Shown: piece by piece, positions 46,547-55,745 of the stretch | How the letters are laid out: each line of letters begins with the position of its first letter | Numbering within the stretch: the stretch's first letter is position 1 | The notes under the pieces: generated by a model | Seen by the model: the letters and a program-made list of their open reading frames with translations, nothing else | What the model was told of the DNA's origin: nothing | The model's database searches: none | From: Verrucomicrobia bacterium IMCC26134 | Lineage (GTDB): Bacteria > Verrucomicrobiota > Verrucomicrobiia > Opitutales > Opitutaceae | Direction of reading: 5' to 3' | Length of the DNA: 64,000 bases | NCBI GenBank assembly: GCA_000972765.1 | Contig: CP011265.1 | Span: 2,651,001-2,715,000, forward strand | Made by a program: the position numbers and the translations under genes

Positions 46547-47452
46547 TCAATCTGCGGCGCGCCCCAGCGATTCACCCATGCGCGCGTAAACCTCGCGCTG
46601 GTCGGCACTGGATGAAACGAGATCGGCGTCGAAACGTATGCGCCCCTTTGCAAACACCGTGACCACGCACGAGCCACCGAAGGCGAACAGGCCCTTCTCC
46701 TCGCCCTTGGCAACCATACGTCCCGGCACGTAGCTTTGCAAAATGCTGCCGACACAAGTGGCGCCAATCTCCAGGACCGCTATACGACCGAAGCGCACTG
46801 ATTCCACCAGCGTAACCATACGCTTGTTTTGCACGAGATAGCGCACATTTCTTCGCAGGGCAATAGGGCTGACGGAATAGAGCGAACCATTGATAAGCCG
46901 TGCCTCGTGCGGAACCCCGGCCACGGGAAAATGGAAACGATGATAATCCACCGGACAGAGCCGCGAAATCAGCAGGCTGCCTCCTGCGAATTCCGCTCCG
47001 AGCTCGTCCGTGCCCAATAATTCCGTGAGCGTGAACTTCGCGCCCTTTACATAAAAACCAGAAGCCGCGTCCACATCCTGAAAAGCGAGATGTCGACCGT
47101 CAGCGGGTAAAACGGCCACCGCTTCATCTTGAACAATCGGTCGTGCCGCGGGCTTTAATGTGCGGTAAAAAAAATCATTAAACGTGCGGAATGCTGTAGC
47201 CGGCTTGGTAAACTCATCCGCGTCCAATCCGTATCGCACGACAAAGGGTAGCACTTTACGCACGCTCGACGCACGATTCATTCGCCAGCCATACCAATGC
47301 GAGAACCAGGCCCGTCGCACCAAAGCAGCGAGACTGAGGCGGCCACAGGAGGTTCCATAAGTCCACTTTAACCACCCTTCACCATAGACCTGCTCAGTTT
47401 CGATCTTACCACTCCGGCGGTCGAAAACGGTAATTGGTGCGTCGATGTTCAT
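46547..47452 (-). CDS. psd: Phosphatidylserine decarboxylase
   Basis: A 301-residue proenzyme that makes phosphatidylethanolamine. Family segments include FNDFFYRTLKPAARPI, LPADGRHLAFQDV, SRLCPVDYHRFHFPVAG, NKRMVTLVES and GATCVGSI. The self-cleavage site that creates the pyruvoyl group is normally LGST; here it reads FGGSCVV, keeping the essential Ser. ATG 47452 (MNIDAPITVFDRRSG) is the start; the longer frame has no family match. It is convergent with the Hpt gene and separated by a terminator from the membrane-protein gene to the right. Confidence 0.92.
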   Translation of the reverse strand: MNIDAPITVFDRRSGKIETEQVYGEGWLKWTYGTSCGRLSLAALVRRAWFSHWYGWRMNRASSVRKVLPFVVRYGLDADEFTKPATAFRTFNDFFYRTLKPAARPIVQDEAVAVLPADGRHLAFQDVDAASGFYVKGAKFTLTELLGTDELGAEFAGGSLLISRLCPVDYHRFHFPVAGVPHEARLINGSLYSVSPIALRRNVRYLVQNKRMVTLVESVRFGRIAVLEIGATCVGSILQSYVPGRMVAKGEEKGLFAFGGSCVVTVFAKGRIRFDADLVSSSADQREVYARMGESLGRAAD

Positions 47453-47552
47453 GTCGCTCCTAGCAAACCGGCACATAGACACGGATGGCAAGAGCGCTGC
47501 ACGCGATGCCTCTCTTTCTCGAGCAAACTCTACGTCCCGTGAGCACTCCCTG

Positions 47553-47589
47553 AAAAACCGCCCGTCCCGCACTGGCGGGGTGGACGGTT
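47553..47589 (-). terminator. Rho-independent terminator of the coiled-coil/membrane protein operon
   Basis: An imperfect stem of about 15 bp (AACCGCCCGTCCCGC with GCGGGGTGGACGGTT) has a T5 tract after it on the minus strand. It lies 18 bases after the stop of the 716-residue protein gene. Confidence 0.8.
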
Positions 47590-47606
47590 CATCATCTGTG
47601 TGAAAA

Positions 47607-49757
47607 TTAGTTGGCGCCTGAGCCGAGCTGAATTTCGTAGTTAAGTGTATTGCGTGCCGCGTCGGTGTTTTCAGTGAAATGGAAAACGACGCCGTTTTCT
47701 CCCGCGATCACCGACTGCATGCCCCCGGCCCCATCCTTGGCCCATGCATTAGTCTCAAACTGCACGCGCAAAGGGGTCTGCTTTAATGAATAGCTGAACA
47801 CATTGTCCGTCGCGCGCATACGCAGCGAGGGGTTGAGGGCCACCGGTGCCAGTCGAACCGAATGAACCGCCGCAATGGCCCCACGCGGATCGCGAAGGTT
47901 GAGTGCCTTGAAATTGGCCGTTACCTTTAACGCATCCGGAAGACAGATATAAGTCTGCTCGACGCTGAAGCGAGGGTGTTGCACGACAACATCGAACACA
48001 GTGTTTCCCTCACGAACCGACTTGCGCACCGTGGCCACATAGTCGGCGTCATCCACTCCACCGACATTGAACCATTTGCGGCGTCCATCAGTTCCGACGT
48101 AGCTTCCCTGCAAACTGATACCGCCGATCGATTCGACGAGAATCTCATCACGCGCAGTGGATAACGATTGGATAAAACCCTTTTCGCTCACTTCAAAATG
48201 ATACGTTTTATTTCCATACTTCCGGCCGTCGCTTGCGAGCAGGTCGTCCGACACTATGAGGACGGGGACCGGAGCAGCAATCGGGGCAGGAACCGGCGTC
48301 GGAATCGGGCTGGGAACCTGCGTGGGGGCAACGATGGCTGGTGCCTGGGCCGTTGTCTCCACAGGCGCGGGGGTGACTTTAAGCTGACCCGGCTTGGGCG
48401 AGCGGAAATAGAGCCCCATGCCCACGATTGCCACCACGACGCCGACTCCGGCAGCGATTAAAAGGGGGCCCTTGCTGCGCTTGGTCGCCGGGGTAGCAGC
48501 AGGAGCGGCGTCTTCTTCGACCGTTACAGCTACCACAGCAGTGGGAATCGCCTTGGGCGTAGGTTTTAGAACCGGTTTGGGTGCTGGTTTTGGGGCTGTC
48601 ACAGGCTTGATGACAGGAACAGCAGCGGCGGGTTTGATGAGCGACGTAGTCGCATGCACCGGAGCTTCAGCAGGTGTCACTGCCGGCTCAACCGCAGGTT
48701 TTCCTGAACTTACGCCCGCCTTCGGGGCGACAAAGGGGATGGCCGACTTTGGCTTGGCGATCGCTTGGGCGATAAGAGTATCCAGCGAGGGCTGCACCCA
48801 AGGCGAGGAAGAGGAACTGGCAGCCGCTACGTGCAAGAGACCAACCGCGGAGAACGGAACATCAACATCACCCGTATCCAAACCCAACCGGGTTGCCACG
48901 CTTGATCCAGACGGGCTGAAAAGTTTCAGGCCCAGCGCCGAGGCAAGTCCCGCCCCGAGCCAAGCTTGGCTGGACGCGAAACCCGCCAAATAGATTGAAA
49001 CTGCGGGACGCCCTTCCAGAGCGGTTTTGAGTGCCGGCACGAGTTGATCGCATATCTTGGCGCTGGCCTCGCTGAAATCGTAAGTGTCGTTACTGAATAG
49101 TTTGCCCGCTGCCGCGCGAAACTTGAGGCCGAGAACCTTTTGAACCGACTCAAAAATCGGGGTGTAACCGAGCGGGGCGGAGGCAACGGTTTTCACTCCG
49201 TTGGCATCGACCCACACTAACCAAGCCTCGTCCAAACCCGGAATAACGACCAACGCGGTTTCATTCTTTTCAAGCGCCCCGATGACCGCGCCTATGTGGA
49301 CAATTGCGGCGAGAACTGCATTTGCAGGCGCCAAGCCGAGCTCCCCAAGTGATTCACCAAGGGTGCCGAAAGCATTGGCGTCGTATAGCGAAAGCAGCCA
49401 AGGGCTGGTGGAGGTTGCGTCTGGAGCAAGCCCGGTGGCCGTGTCACAGACAACTGCGACAGGCGTTGCCGCAAACCCGTGGGGGAGGCTGGTCACGTGC
49501 TCCTGCAGCGCCCCAAGTTGACGGATAGAGGAGGCCTCGCTCTCCGTGGAGCGATGTAAAAAGATACGATCCCCAAAGATCGACGCCCGAACCAGTCCGG
49601 TGATTTTATGTTCTGCAACGAAGGCGGCGATATCGGCTTTGGCATCCGGCCGGAATGACTTGCAAGAGACTAACTTTTTCCCTGAAACAACTAAAATATG
49701 AAGCGCGTGGGGCGATCGTTCAGCAAAGGCAAGAGTAGGGCTAGTTTGTATTGCCAT
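47607..49757 (-). CDS. Membrane protein, possible actin-like (PilM-type) N-terminus and periplasmic beta domain
   Basis: A 716-residue protein of unknown function. Residues 1-320 alternate strands and helices with segments such as ALVVIPGLDEAWLVWVDANG and SIYLAGFASSQAWLGAGLAS; I think of the ASKHA/PilM fold but cannot confirm it. Residues 330-425 are a Pro/Ala/Lys linker. One membrane helix follows at about 430-450 (LLIAAGVGVVVAIVGMGLYF), then a second Pro-rich linker. The last 210 residues look like a beta-sandwich (SEKGFIQSLSTARDEILVES) that recalls periplasmic YidC- or mutarotase-type domains. It is 36 bases behind the coiled-coil gene and surely co-transcribed. Start ATG 49757. Confidence 0.7.
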   Translation of the reverse strand: MAIQTSPTLAFAERSPHALHILVVSGKKLVSCKSFRPDAKADIAAFVAEHKITGLVRASIFGDRIFLHRSTESEASSIRQLGALQEHVTSLPHGFAATPVAVVCDTATGLAPDATSTSPWLLSLYDANAFGTLGESLGELGLAPANAVLAAIVHIGAVIGALEKNETALVVIPGLDEAWLVWVDANGVKTVASAPLGYTPIFESVQKVLGLKFRAAAGKLFSNDTYDFSEASAKICDQLVPALKTALEGRPAVSIYLAGFASSQAWLGAGLASALGLKLFSPSGSSVATRLGLDTGDVDVPFSAVGLLHVAAASSSSSPWVQPSLDTLIAQAIAKPKSAIPFVAPKAGVSSGKPAVEPAVTPAEAPVHATTSLIKPAAAVPVIKPVTAPKPAPKPVLKPTPKAIPTAVVAVTVEEDAAPAATPATKRSKGPLLIAAGVGVVVAIVGMGLYFRSPKPGQLKVTPAPVETTAQAPAIVAPTQVPSPIPTPVPAPIAAPVPVLIVSDDLLASDGRKYGNKTYHFEVSEKGFIQSLSTARDEILVESIGGISLQGSYVGTDGRRKWFNVGGVDDADYVATVRKSVREGNTVFDVVVQHPRFSVEQTYICLPDALKVTANFKALNLRDPRGAIAAVHSVRLAPVALNPSLRMRATDNVFSYSLKQTPLRVQFETNAWAKDGAGGMQSVIAGENGVVFHFTENTDAARNTLNYEIQLGSGAN

Positions 49758-49793
49758 GGCAATTGATGATAGAGGCTTAGCGAAAGGGATAAA

Positions 49794-52769
49794 TCAGAGG
49801 AATGATTTAACACTTTCCTGAAATTTCTTACGACGTAACTCAAATTCTTTTTCCTTTTCCACATAAGCGGCCAGCTCAGCGTCAAAGGCCTCGCGCTCGA
49901 AGGTGTATTCCTGACGATGTTTACCTAAGCTCGAGACCTCCTTGGCCAACTTGGCCCGTTCAGCCGTAAGGCCGGCCAAACCGGCATCCAGCTCGGCGCG
50001 TTTCGCGGAATAAGCCGAATGTTCCTTTTCGAGCTTCTTTTCACGTGCCAGTAGTTCCGCACTGGCCTCCTCGATGCCGGCTAGATCGGCGTCAAGTCGG
50101 GCCCGCTCGGAGCCGATCGCTTTGCGATCCAACACAAGCTGTCTTTCGGTCTCTGCTACGGATGCCACACGGGCATCCAAACGGTGATCGCGCTCATCAA
50201 GAGACTTGGCTCGCGTATCGAGCTGGGTGCTGAGGAGAGCGGACTTTTGCTCTGACTTGGCGAGCGTGGCGATGCGCCCGGTTAAATCGGATTCACGTAA
50301 TGCGATCTCTTTATCACGAGCCGTAAGGACCTTCAGCGAGGAGACATGCTCCTCTTGGGCCGCCTCCAAGCCACTGATATCCGCGGCGAAGGCAGTGCGC
50401 TCCCTGGCAAGAGCCTTGCGATCCGCATCCAGACCGGCCCGGGTCGATGCCAGTTCGGCCTCGACCGCCGCGACGGCGCTTTCACGCTCCGCGACTTTGC
50501 CGGCAAGGGCTTCGCGTTGGACCAATTTTGCCTCACGTGCCTTGAGCTGAACTTCGTGATCGGACTCGGCTTGAGCTAGTTTTTTCTTCGCGACCTCAAG
50601 ATCGTTTTTCTGCTCCGCCAGTTTTGTTTCCCTGACGGCGAGCGCCTCGTCGTTCTTGGCCGCCGCGAGCTGAAGCGTTTTGATTTCTGCCTTCTCCGCG
50701 GCAATTCCTGCATTCGCGGATTCTATGCGGGCAAACTCGTGCTTGATGTGCTTTTCATCCTCGGTCTGTCGACCTGCACGTTCTGTGAGGGCTTTTTCCG
50801 AGGCGGCGAGGGCGTTTGCTTTGTCGGAAGATGCTTTTTCGGTAGCGGCCAACGATTTTTCACGCTCGGCAATAGTCTTGTCCCGCTGGTCGAGCTTCTG
50901 CCGGTCGTTTTCGAGCTGTTTGCCCCGTTCCTGCAGGGTGGACTCGCGATCCGCGAGCGACAGTTCAGCACTGGCAAACTCGGCGGCTCTTTTTTTCTGG
51001 TTTTCGAGCCCCTGGGCAATCTCAGCCTTGGCCTTGGTCAAATCCGCAATCTTCACGGCCAGGGTATCGGCAGCCTCTTTGGCATGATCTTGATCGGACG
51101 TAAGTGCCTTTCGGTCTTGATCGAGCTTAAACTCCGCGGTTTTAGCGGCATCGAGCCTGGCAAGGCTGGCCTCCTCCTGCCCGGCAAGCTCGCGTGAACG
51201 CTCACTTAAACGGCTCTCCTGTTGCTCAAGCTGGCTTCTGGCGTCGGATAGTTCTTTCGCAGCCGTAATATGGGCTGCTTCGCGCTGAGAAAGAATGGCC
51301 GCCTCTGCCGCGAGTTCGTGTGTGCGCTTTGCGAGAGATTGCTCGGTTTTGACAACCGCGGCACGCGCGGCCTCAAAGTTGGCCTTTTCAATCGAGAGGC
51401 GACGGGTCTCCTGCTGGATGCGGGCGTCCTCGGCCTCGATCTCGGACTGCCGGGCGGCGAAGGCATCTTCCTCGGCCCGGACTTTGGAGAATTGCGCCGC
51501 GACTTTCTTCTCTTGCGCGAGGACAGACTTTTCACGGACCGCAAAGTTTTCCTCTCGCTCCGTGAGCGACTGTTCGAGCGCAATCAGTTTGGACTGCGTG
51601 ATGGCCAAAGCTGACTCGCGCTCCGCAAGCTCGGCTTCGGTTTGGGCAAGTTCAGTCGCACGCTTTCTGTGCGATTGCACAGAAGCACCGGCGGATGACT
51701 TCGCCTCCTCGAGCGCAGCGGATTCATCAGCGATGGAGACCTGATCCGCGCGTAACTGGGCCCGGGCGGCCTCCAGCTCGGCCTGGCGAGAATTCAGCTC
51801 GGACTCCAGAGCTTTCTGCGACTTGCGCGCTGACTCAAGCTGGGACTTGGCTTGATCGGCGGCGGCACGATCGGCCTCAAGTTCATCCCGCTGGCCATCA
51901 AGTGTAAGCTGAAGCGCGGATAGTTTACTCTCACGCTCCGCGAGGGCGGCCTTGCTTGCTTCAATATCCTCGCGCAGCGGGGCGATGGACTTATCGTCAT
52001 TCGCAAGCTCGCTGGCACGCGCCGCATTTTCTTTCTGGAGTTTTTCCGCTGCGGCAAAACTGGCGGCCAGCGCGGCTTTTTCGGCGTCGATCTTCAAACG
52101 CTCCTCCGTGAGCTGAGTCCTGGTGGCATCCAATGCCTTTTGTTGTTCGACCAGGAATTCGTTATGCCTGCGAACCTCACGCTCTGCGGCGATGCGGCGA
52201 TCAATCTCTTCCTGATTTTGCTTCTTGAGCCGCTCACCCTCGAAGCGCAAGGCCTCGATCTCGGCCGAGTTAATGACAGGAGCGGGAGCCCCCCCCTTTG
52301 ACTTGGCCGGGACTGCGGGCGGCGGAGCGGCCTTCATCTCGCCCGCCAGAAAAAGGGTGATCTCCTGCCTGCATTGCTGGGCCAGCGCGGCGGCTTGTCC
52401 GCTCAGTTTGACTTGGAGTAACTCCGTAACTCTGGCGAAAAAAGCATTTAGGTTGAGCGGGGGATGAAAAAGGTCACGCACGCCGAGGCGGATCGCCTTA
52501 ACGATCACATCCATCTCGGGCTTGACGCAAATTAGCAGGATTGGCGCCTTACACTGCAGCCCTCTAAGCTGCTCACATAGCGCCAAGGGGGCCGTGCCGA
52601 GCTTTGTGCCGTCATGAATAACGAGATCAAATTGCTCAGATTGGAGCATTACATCCATTTCCTCCGTCGTGCCTATGTCACGAGCGTAGAATCCATTAGC
52701 CTCGACTACAAAGGACTTGGCCTGGAAGATATCTGGACCGGTGCGAACTAAGAGGATTTTCGCAGACAC
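49794..52769 (-). CDS. Degenerate receiver domain fused to a giant coiled coil
   Basis: A 991-residue protein. Residues 3-120 have receiver-domain (CheY) layout with a candidate phosphoacceptor Asp53 in FDLVIHDGTK. The acidic pair after strand 1 reads VRTGPD, and the usual Lys-Pro reads HPP, so phosphorylation chemistry is probably impaired. Residues 145-165 are a Pro/Ala/Lys linker. From about 170 to the end runs an almost unbroken coiled coil of Glu/Ala/Leu/Lys heptads with repeated segments such as ALAERESKLSALQ and TIAEREKSLAATEKA. A rod of 800 residues would be over 100 nm long. The start is GTG 52769. It is upstream of the membrane-protein gene in one operon. Confidence 0.8.
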   Translation of the reverse strand: MSAKILLVRTGPDIFQAKSFVVEANGFYARDIGTTEEMDVMLQSEQFDLVIHDGTKLGTAPLALCEQLRGLQCKAPILLICVKPEMDVIVKAIRLGVRDLFHPPLNLNAFFARVTELLQVKLSGQAAALAQQCRQEITLFLAGEMKAAPPPAVPAKSKGGAPAPVINSAEIEALRFEGERLKKQNQEEIDRRIAAEREVRRHNEFLVEQQKALDATRTQLTEERLKIDAEKAALAASFAAAEKLQKENAARASELANDDKSIAPLREDIEASKAALAERESKLSALQLTLDGQRDELEADRAAADQAKSQLESARKSQKALESELNSRQAELEAARAQLRADQVSIADESAALEEAKSSAGASVQSHRKRATELAQTEAELAERESALAITQSKLIALEQSLTEREENFAVREKSVLAQEKKVAAQFSKVRAEEDAFAARQSEIEAEDARIQQETRRLSIEKANFEAARAAVVKTEQSLAKRTHELAAEAAILSQREAAHITAAKELSDARSQLEQQESRLSERSRELAGQEEASLARLDAAKTAEFKLDQDRKALTSDQDHAKEAADTLAVKIADLTKAKAEIAQGLENQKKRAAEFASAELSLADRESTLQERGKQLENDRQKLDQRDKTIAEREKSLAATEKASSDKANALAASEKALTERAGRQTEDEKHIKHEFARIESANAGIAAEKAEIKTLQLAAAKNDEALAVRETKLAEQKNDLEVAKKKLAQAESDHEVQLKAREAKLVQREALAGKVAERESAVAAVEAELASTRAGLDADRKALARERTAFAADISGLEAAQEEHVSSLKVLTARDKEIALRESDLTGRIATLAKSEQKSALLSTQLDTRAKSLDERDHRLDARVASVAETERQLVLDRKAIGSERARLDADLAGIEEASAELLAREKKLEKEHSAYSAKRAELDAGLAGLTAERAKLAKEVSSLGKHRQEYTFEREAFDAELAAYVEKEKEFELRRKKFQESVKSFL

Positions 52770-52942
52770 ATCAATGAGAGGTTAAGGGTGCGATGGTAAA
52801 GAAATAGCGTAAGACGAGTGCCACTGATACGGAGACAGTTAATTTAGATTTCATCAGAAAATGTTCAAGAAGCGTTCACAAGTATTTGACGCTGATTCAA
52901 AAACGTCAGCTGTAACCGGAACCTTTTCCAATGGAACCTCGG

Positions 52943-55099
52943 TCAACGGTAGAGCGCGGTCTGAGGTGCGGGAGCCAGCACGTTATAGGTGCGGATAGCG
53001 GTTCGCCACCAAGCCGCAAGACGGTCAGCGGGCAATGACCATAAATCGCGATGCAGTGCGGCCATCGAGTCCGCATCGAGCATGATGGCGAGCTTTTCAC
53101 GCGCCGGCAGGGCTGAGGGGCCCTCACGCAGCAGTCGTTCACGCAATGGCGCGAAACGCTCCTCGCTGATCGCGTCGGGCGCCTGCTCGCGTTCGCGAAG
53201 CAGCGCAAGATGCACGGCATTCACGTAAGGATCCAACACCGCCTGCATGAGTCCATAGTCCGAGGAAAGCTCAGGTAAAGGCGGGGTGTGGCGACGGCAG
53301 GCCTCGAGGTTGCGGGTTAAACGCGATAATTCCGCCGGTGGATAGAGCTCCTCAGGGGTCGCGAGCAATCGTAAGCGCCGGACAAACTGCCCCGGAGCCA
53401 ACTGTCCTGTCACGAGCGAGAGCGGAATGGAACTCATCATGCCGATGACGATAGGCGCAAGCCACGCGGCGAAAGCGGGATTCACCCATAACGCGAAAAA
53501 CCCCCAACCGACACCGGTGAGCGTATGGCCGGCATGGGTCAGGATGGCCTCGCGCCATTCAGGATCGCCCTCCGCGCCACGCCGTTGGGTGACCCAAGCC
53601 ACGCCGCTCCCCGTCAGGGTGAGCAAAATGAACTTGGAATGAAACAGCATCAACACCGGCGCGAGCAGAGTGAATACAATCGTCTCGCCTACCGCACTGG
53701 CCACGACCCTCAGCCAACCGCCGAACTGAACCGCCGAACCGGGGCGGCGGGCCAGATCGAGCAAAGCCAGCACCTTGGGCAGAAAAAGCAGCCCGAGTGT
53801 GCCCGCGAGCAGCAGCAGGGCCTGGGAACTGAAATCGAGCCGAAGGTAACGGGCAAAACTATCGACCGGCAGGGGGGTGAGTCCGGTCGCCGCGTAGCGC
53901 CATGCAATGACCGAGGACACCACCAGAAACGCCAGCCAAAGCGGCGAGGCCAGGTAGGCCAGAATGCCGAGCGCGAGATGCAGTCGGTTGGCCACATGCA
54001 AGCCACGTGCGGTCAGCAACCAGGCGTGCTGGAGGTTGCCCTGCAACCAGCGTCGGTCGCGTTTGGCGAAATCGATGAGGTTGCCGGGGCATTCCTCGTA
54101 GCTGCCCTCGATGTCCACCGCCAGCCACACGGCCCAACCGGCGCGCCGCATAAGTGCGGCCTCGACATAATCATGGCTCAAGATGCGCCCGCCGAAAGGC
54201 TCGATACCGGGCAGTTCAGGCAAAGAACAGTGCTCGATGAAAGGCGCGACGCGAATGATTGCATTATGCCCCCAGTAGTTCGCTTCCCCTTGCTGCCAAT
54301 AGTTCAAGCCGGAAGCGAATACCGGTCCGTAAAGCCGGCTGGCGAACTGCTGGATGCGTGCGAAGATCGTTTCGCCATTCACCAGACGCGGCACGGTCTG
54401 TATGATTCCCACGCCCGGATTGCGCTCCATCATGCGCACGAGTTTGCAGATGGACTCCCCCGTCATGATGCTGTCGGCATCAAGCACCACCATATGGCGG
54501 TAACGGCGGCCCCAGCGGCGGCAGAAGTCGGCGAGGTTACCCGCCTTCTTGTTTGTATTCACCCGGCGCTTACGATAAAAAATCCGCCCGCGGGCATTGA
54601 GCTGGCGGGTGAGCGCGACCCAGGCGGACTCCTCCTCGATCCAGCGATTCGGATTGCTGGTGTCACTGAGTATAAAGAAGTCAAAGGCCTCCAGCTGCCC
54701 CGTGGCCTCCAGCGAGCGGTATATGACGCGCAGGCCTTCCAGAACGCGGGAGGAGTCCTCGTTGCACACCGGCATGACGATGGCGGTAGGTGCGGTGATC
54801 GGACGGGCCTCATCCTCGGGAGTGAGGCTGTTGACTATACGGCAGGTGTCACCCGCACCCAGCCGCGCCACCCAGCCGATGACGGCCTGCACCGCACCGA
54901 ACGCAACCAGCGCGAACAGCACGGCGAAGAGCACGAGATGGACAATCTTCCAATTGTCCATGCCGGTGCGCCAGTGCAGGTCGGCCATCAGCAGCACGGC
55001 GGGGCCGGTCAGCAACAAGGTCAACGAAGCGACAAGTATGCGGCGTTGGGTGATGCGGGTGCCGTCAAGAAGGGCGGGATCGAAGCGCGCGGCGCTCAT
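52943..55099 (-). CDS. opgH: Osmoregulated periplasmic glucan glucosyltransferase OpgH
   Basis: A 718-residue inner-membrane GT2 glucosyltransferase that polymerises UDP-glucose into the beta-1,2 backbone of periplasmic glucans. Two membrane segments (near residues 20-80) precede the catalytic domain with AIVMPVCNEDSSRVLEGL, VVLDADSIMTGE and FAKRDRRWLQGNLQHAWLL. Six or so membrane segments follow. It differs from the enterobacterial order, in which opgG and opgH are adjacent: here a small gene lies between them. The 173-base region downstream, toward the coiled-coil gene, has no gene. Confidence 0.92.
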   Translation of the reverse strand: MSAARFDPALLDGTRITQRRILVASLTLLLTGPAVLLMADLHWRTGMDNWKIVHLVLFAVLFALVAFGAVQAVIGWVARLGAGDTCRIVNSLTPEDEARPITAPTAIVMPVCNEDSSRVLEGLRVIYRSLEATGQLEAFDFFILSDTSNPNRWIEEESAWVALTRQLNARGRIFYRKRRVNTNKKAGNLADFCRRWGRRYRHMVVLDADSIMTGESICKLVRMMERNPGVGIIQTVPRLVNGETIFARIQQFASRLYGPVFASGLNYWQQGEANYWGHNAIIRVAPFIEHCSLPELPGIEPFGGRILSHDYVEAALMRRAGWAVWLAVDIEGSYEECPGNLIDFAKRDRRWLQGNLQHAWLLTARGLHVANRLHLALGILAYLASPLWLAFLVVSSVIAWRYAATGLTPLPVDSFARYLRLDFSSQALLLLAGTLGLLFLPKVLALLDLARRPGSAVQFGGWLRVVASAVGETIVFTLLAPVLMLFHSKFILLTLTGSGVAWVTQRRGAEGDPEWREAILTHAGHTLTGVGWGFFALWVNPAFAAWLAPIVIGMMSSIPLSLVTGQLAPGQFVRRLRLLATPEELYPPAELSRLTRNLEACRRHTPPLPELSSDYGLMQAVLDPYVNAVHLALLREREQAPDAISEERFAPLRERLLREGPSALPAREKLAIMLDADSMAALHRDLWSLPADRLAAWWRTAIRTYNVLAPAPQTALYR

Positions 55100-55148
55100 A
55101 GGTTGTTTGGTCCGTTAAATGGAAAAGGAGACATGCGGCGGGCTGCGT

Positions 55149-55745
55149 TTAATGGGTTGCAAACCAGATCGCCCCCAGCAGGCCGATGAAAAGAAACCAG
55201 ACTGCGATGGCGCGCAGCAAGGGCCAGCGGCGGAAGGTCCGCCACGCCTCATCGGCGACGTTGGCGATGGGACCGAAATCGAGGGGACGCGGCACCATGC
55301 GGGTCACTTCCATTTCAGGGCCGGCTTCAATGTAGGCCGCGCGCATAGCCTCGACCAGGTCGGGGGGCGGAGTGGCCTCGGCCAGGAAATGCTGGGGCCA
55401 GCGGGCGGGCACATCAGCCAGCACCAAGGCGATGCGCCCCCGGGTGCCGAGGCGCTCGTCATCGGGGTCGACCGCGTCACCAAGCACGCGGGTAAACCAG
55501 GCGTTGGTGCGACGCTCGGCCTCTTGCATCGCCAGCGCCACGGGGTCGGCCGAGCGAGCGCCAGAAGTGCATGCAGCCAGCGATTTACCCCGAGCGGAAT
55601 TGATGATCTCCACCACCAACCGGTTAAGCAGAAGGCGACTCTCGATCTGATGAGCGCGGAGATAGCTTTCCACGCGAAGAAAGGCCTCGTCCCATTGGGA
55701 ATCTGATTCAGGGGCTTGGGCAGCCGGCAAAGGAGCGGGCCTCAT
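55149..55745 (-). CDS. Unknown single-span membrane protein between opgG and opgH
   Basis: A 198-residue protein of unrecognised family. It is mostly soluble with charged helices (MQEAERRTNAWFTRVLGDAV) and ends in a hydrophobic C-terminal segment (AIAVWFLFIGLLGAIWF) that suggests a tail anchor. ATG 55745 overlaps the opgG stop by four bases (ATGA), and opgH starts 49 bases after its end, so it belongs to the glucan operon. It may be an accessory or regulatory subunit of the glucan machinery; that is inference from context only. Confidence 0.75.
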   Translation of the reverse strand: MRPAPLPAAQAPESDSQWDEAFLRVESYLRAHQIESRLLLNRLVVEIINSARGKSLAACTSGARSADPVALAMQEAERRTNAWFTRVLGDAVDPDDERLGTRGRIALVLADVPARWPQHFLAEATPPPDLVEAMRAAYIEAGPEMEVTRMVPRPLDFGPIANVADEAWRTFRRWPLLRAIAVWFLFIGLLGAIWFATH

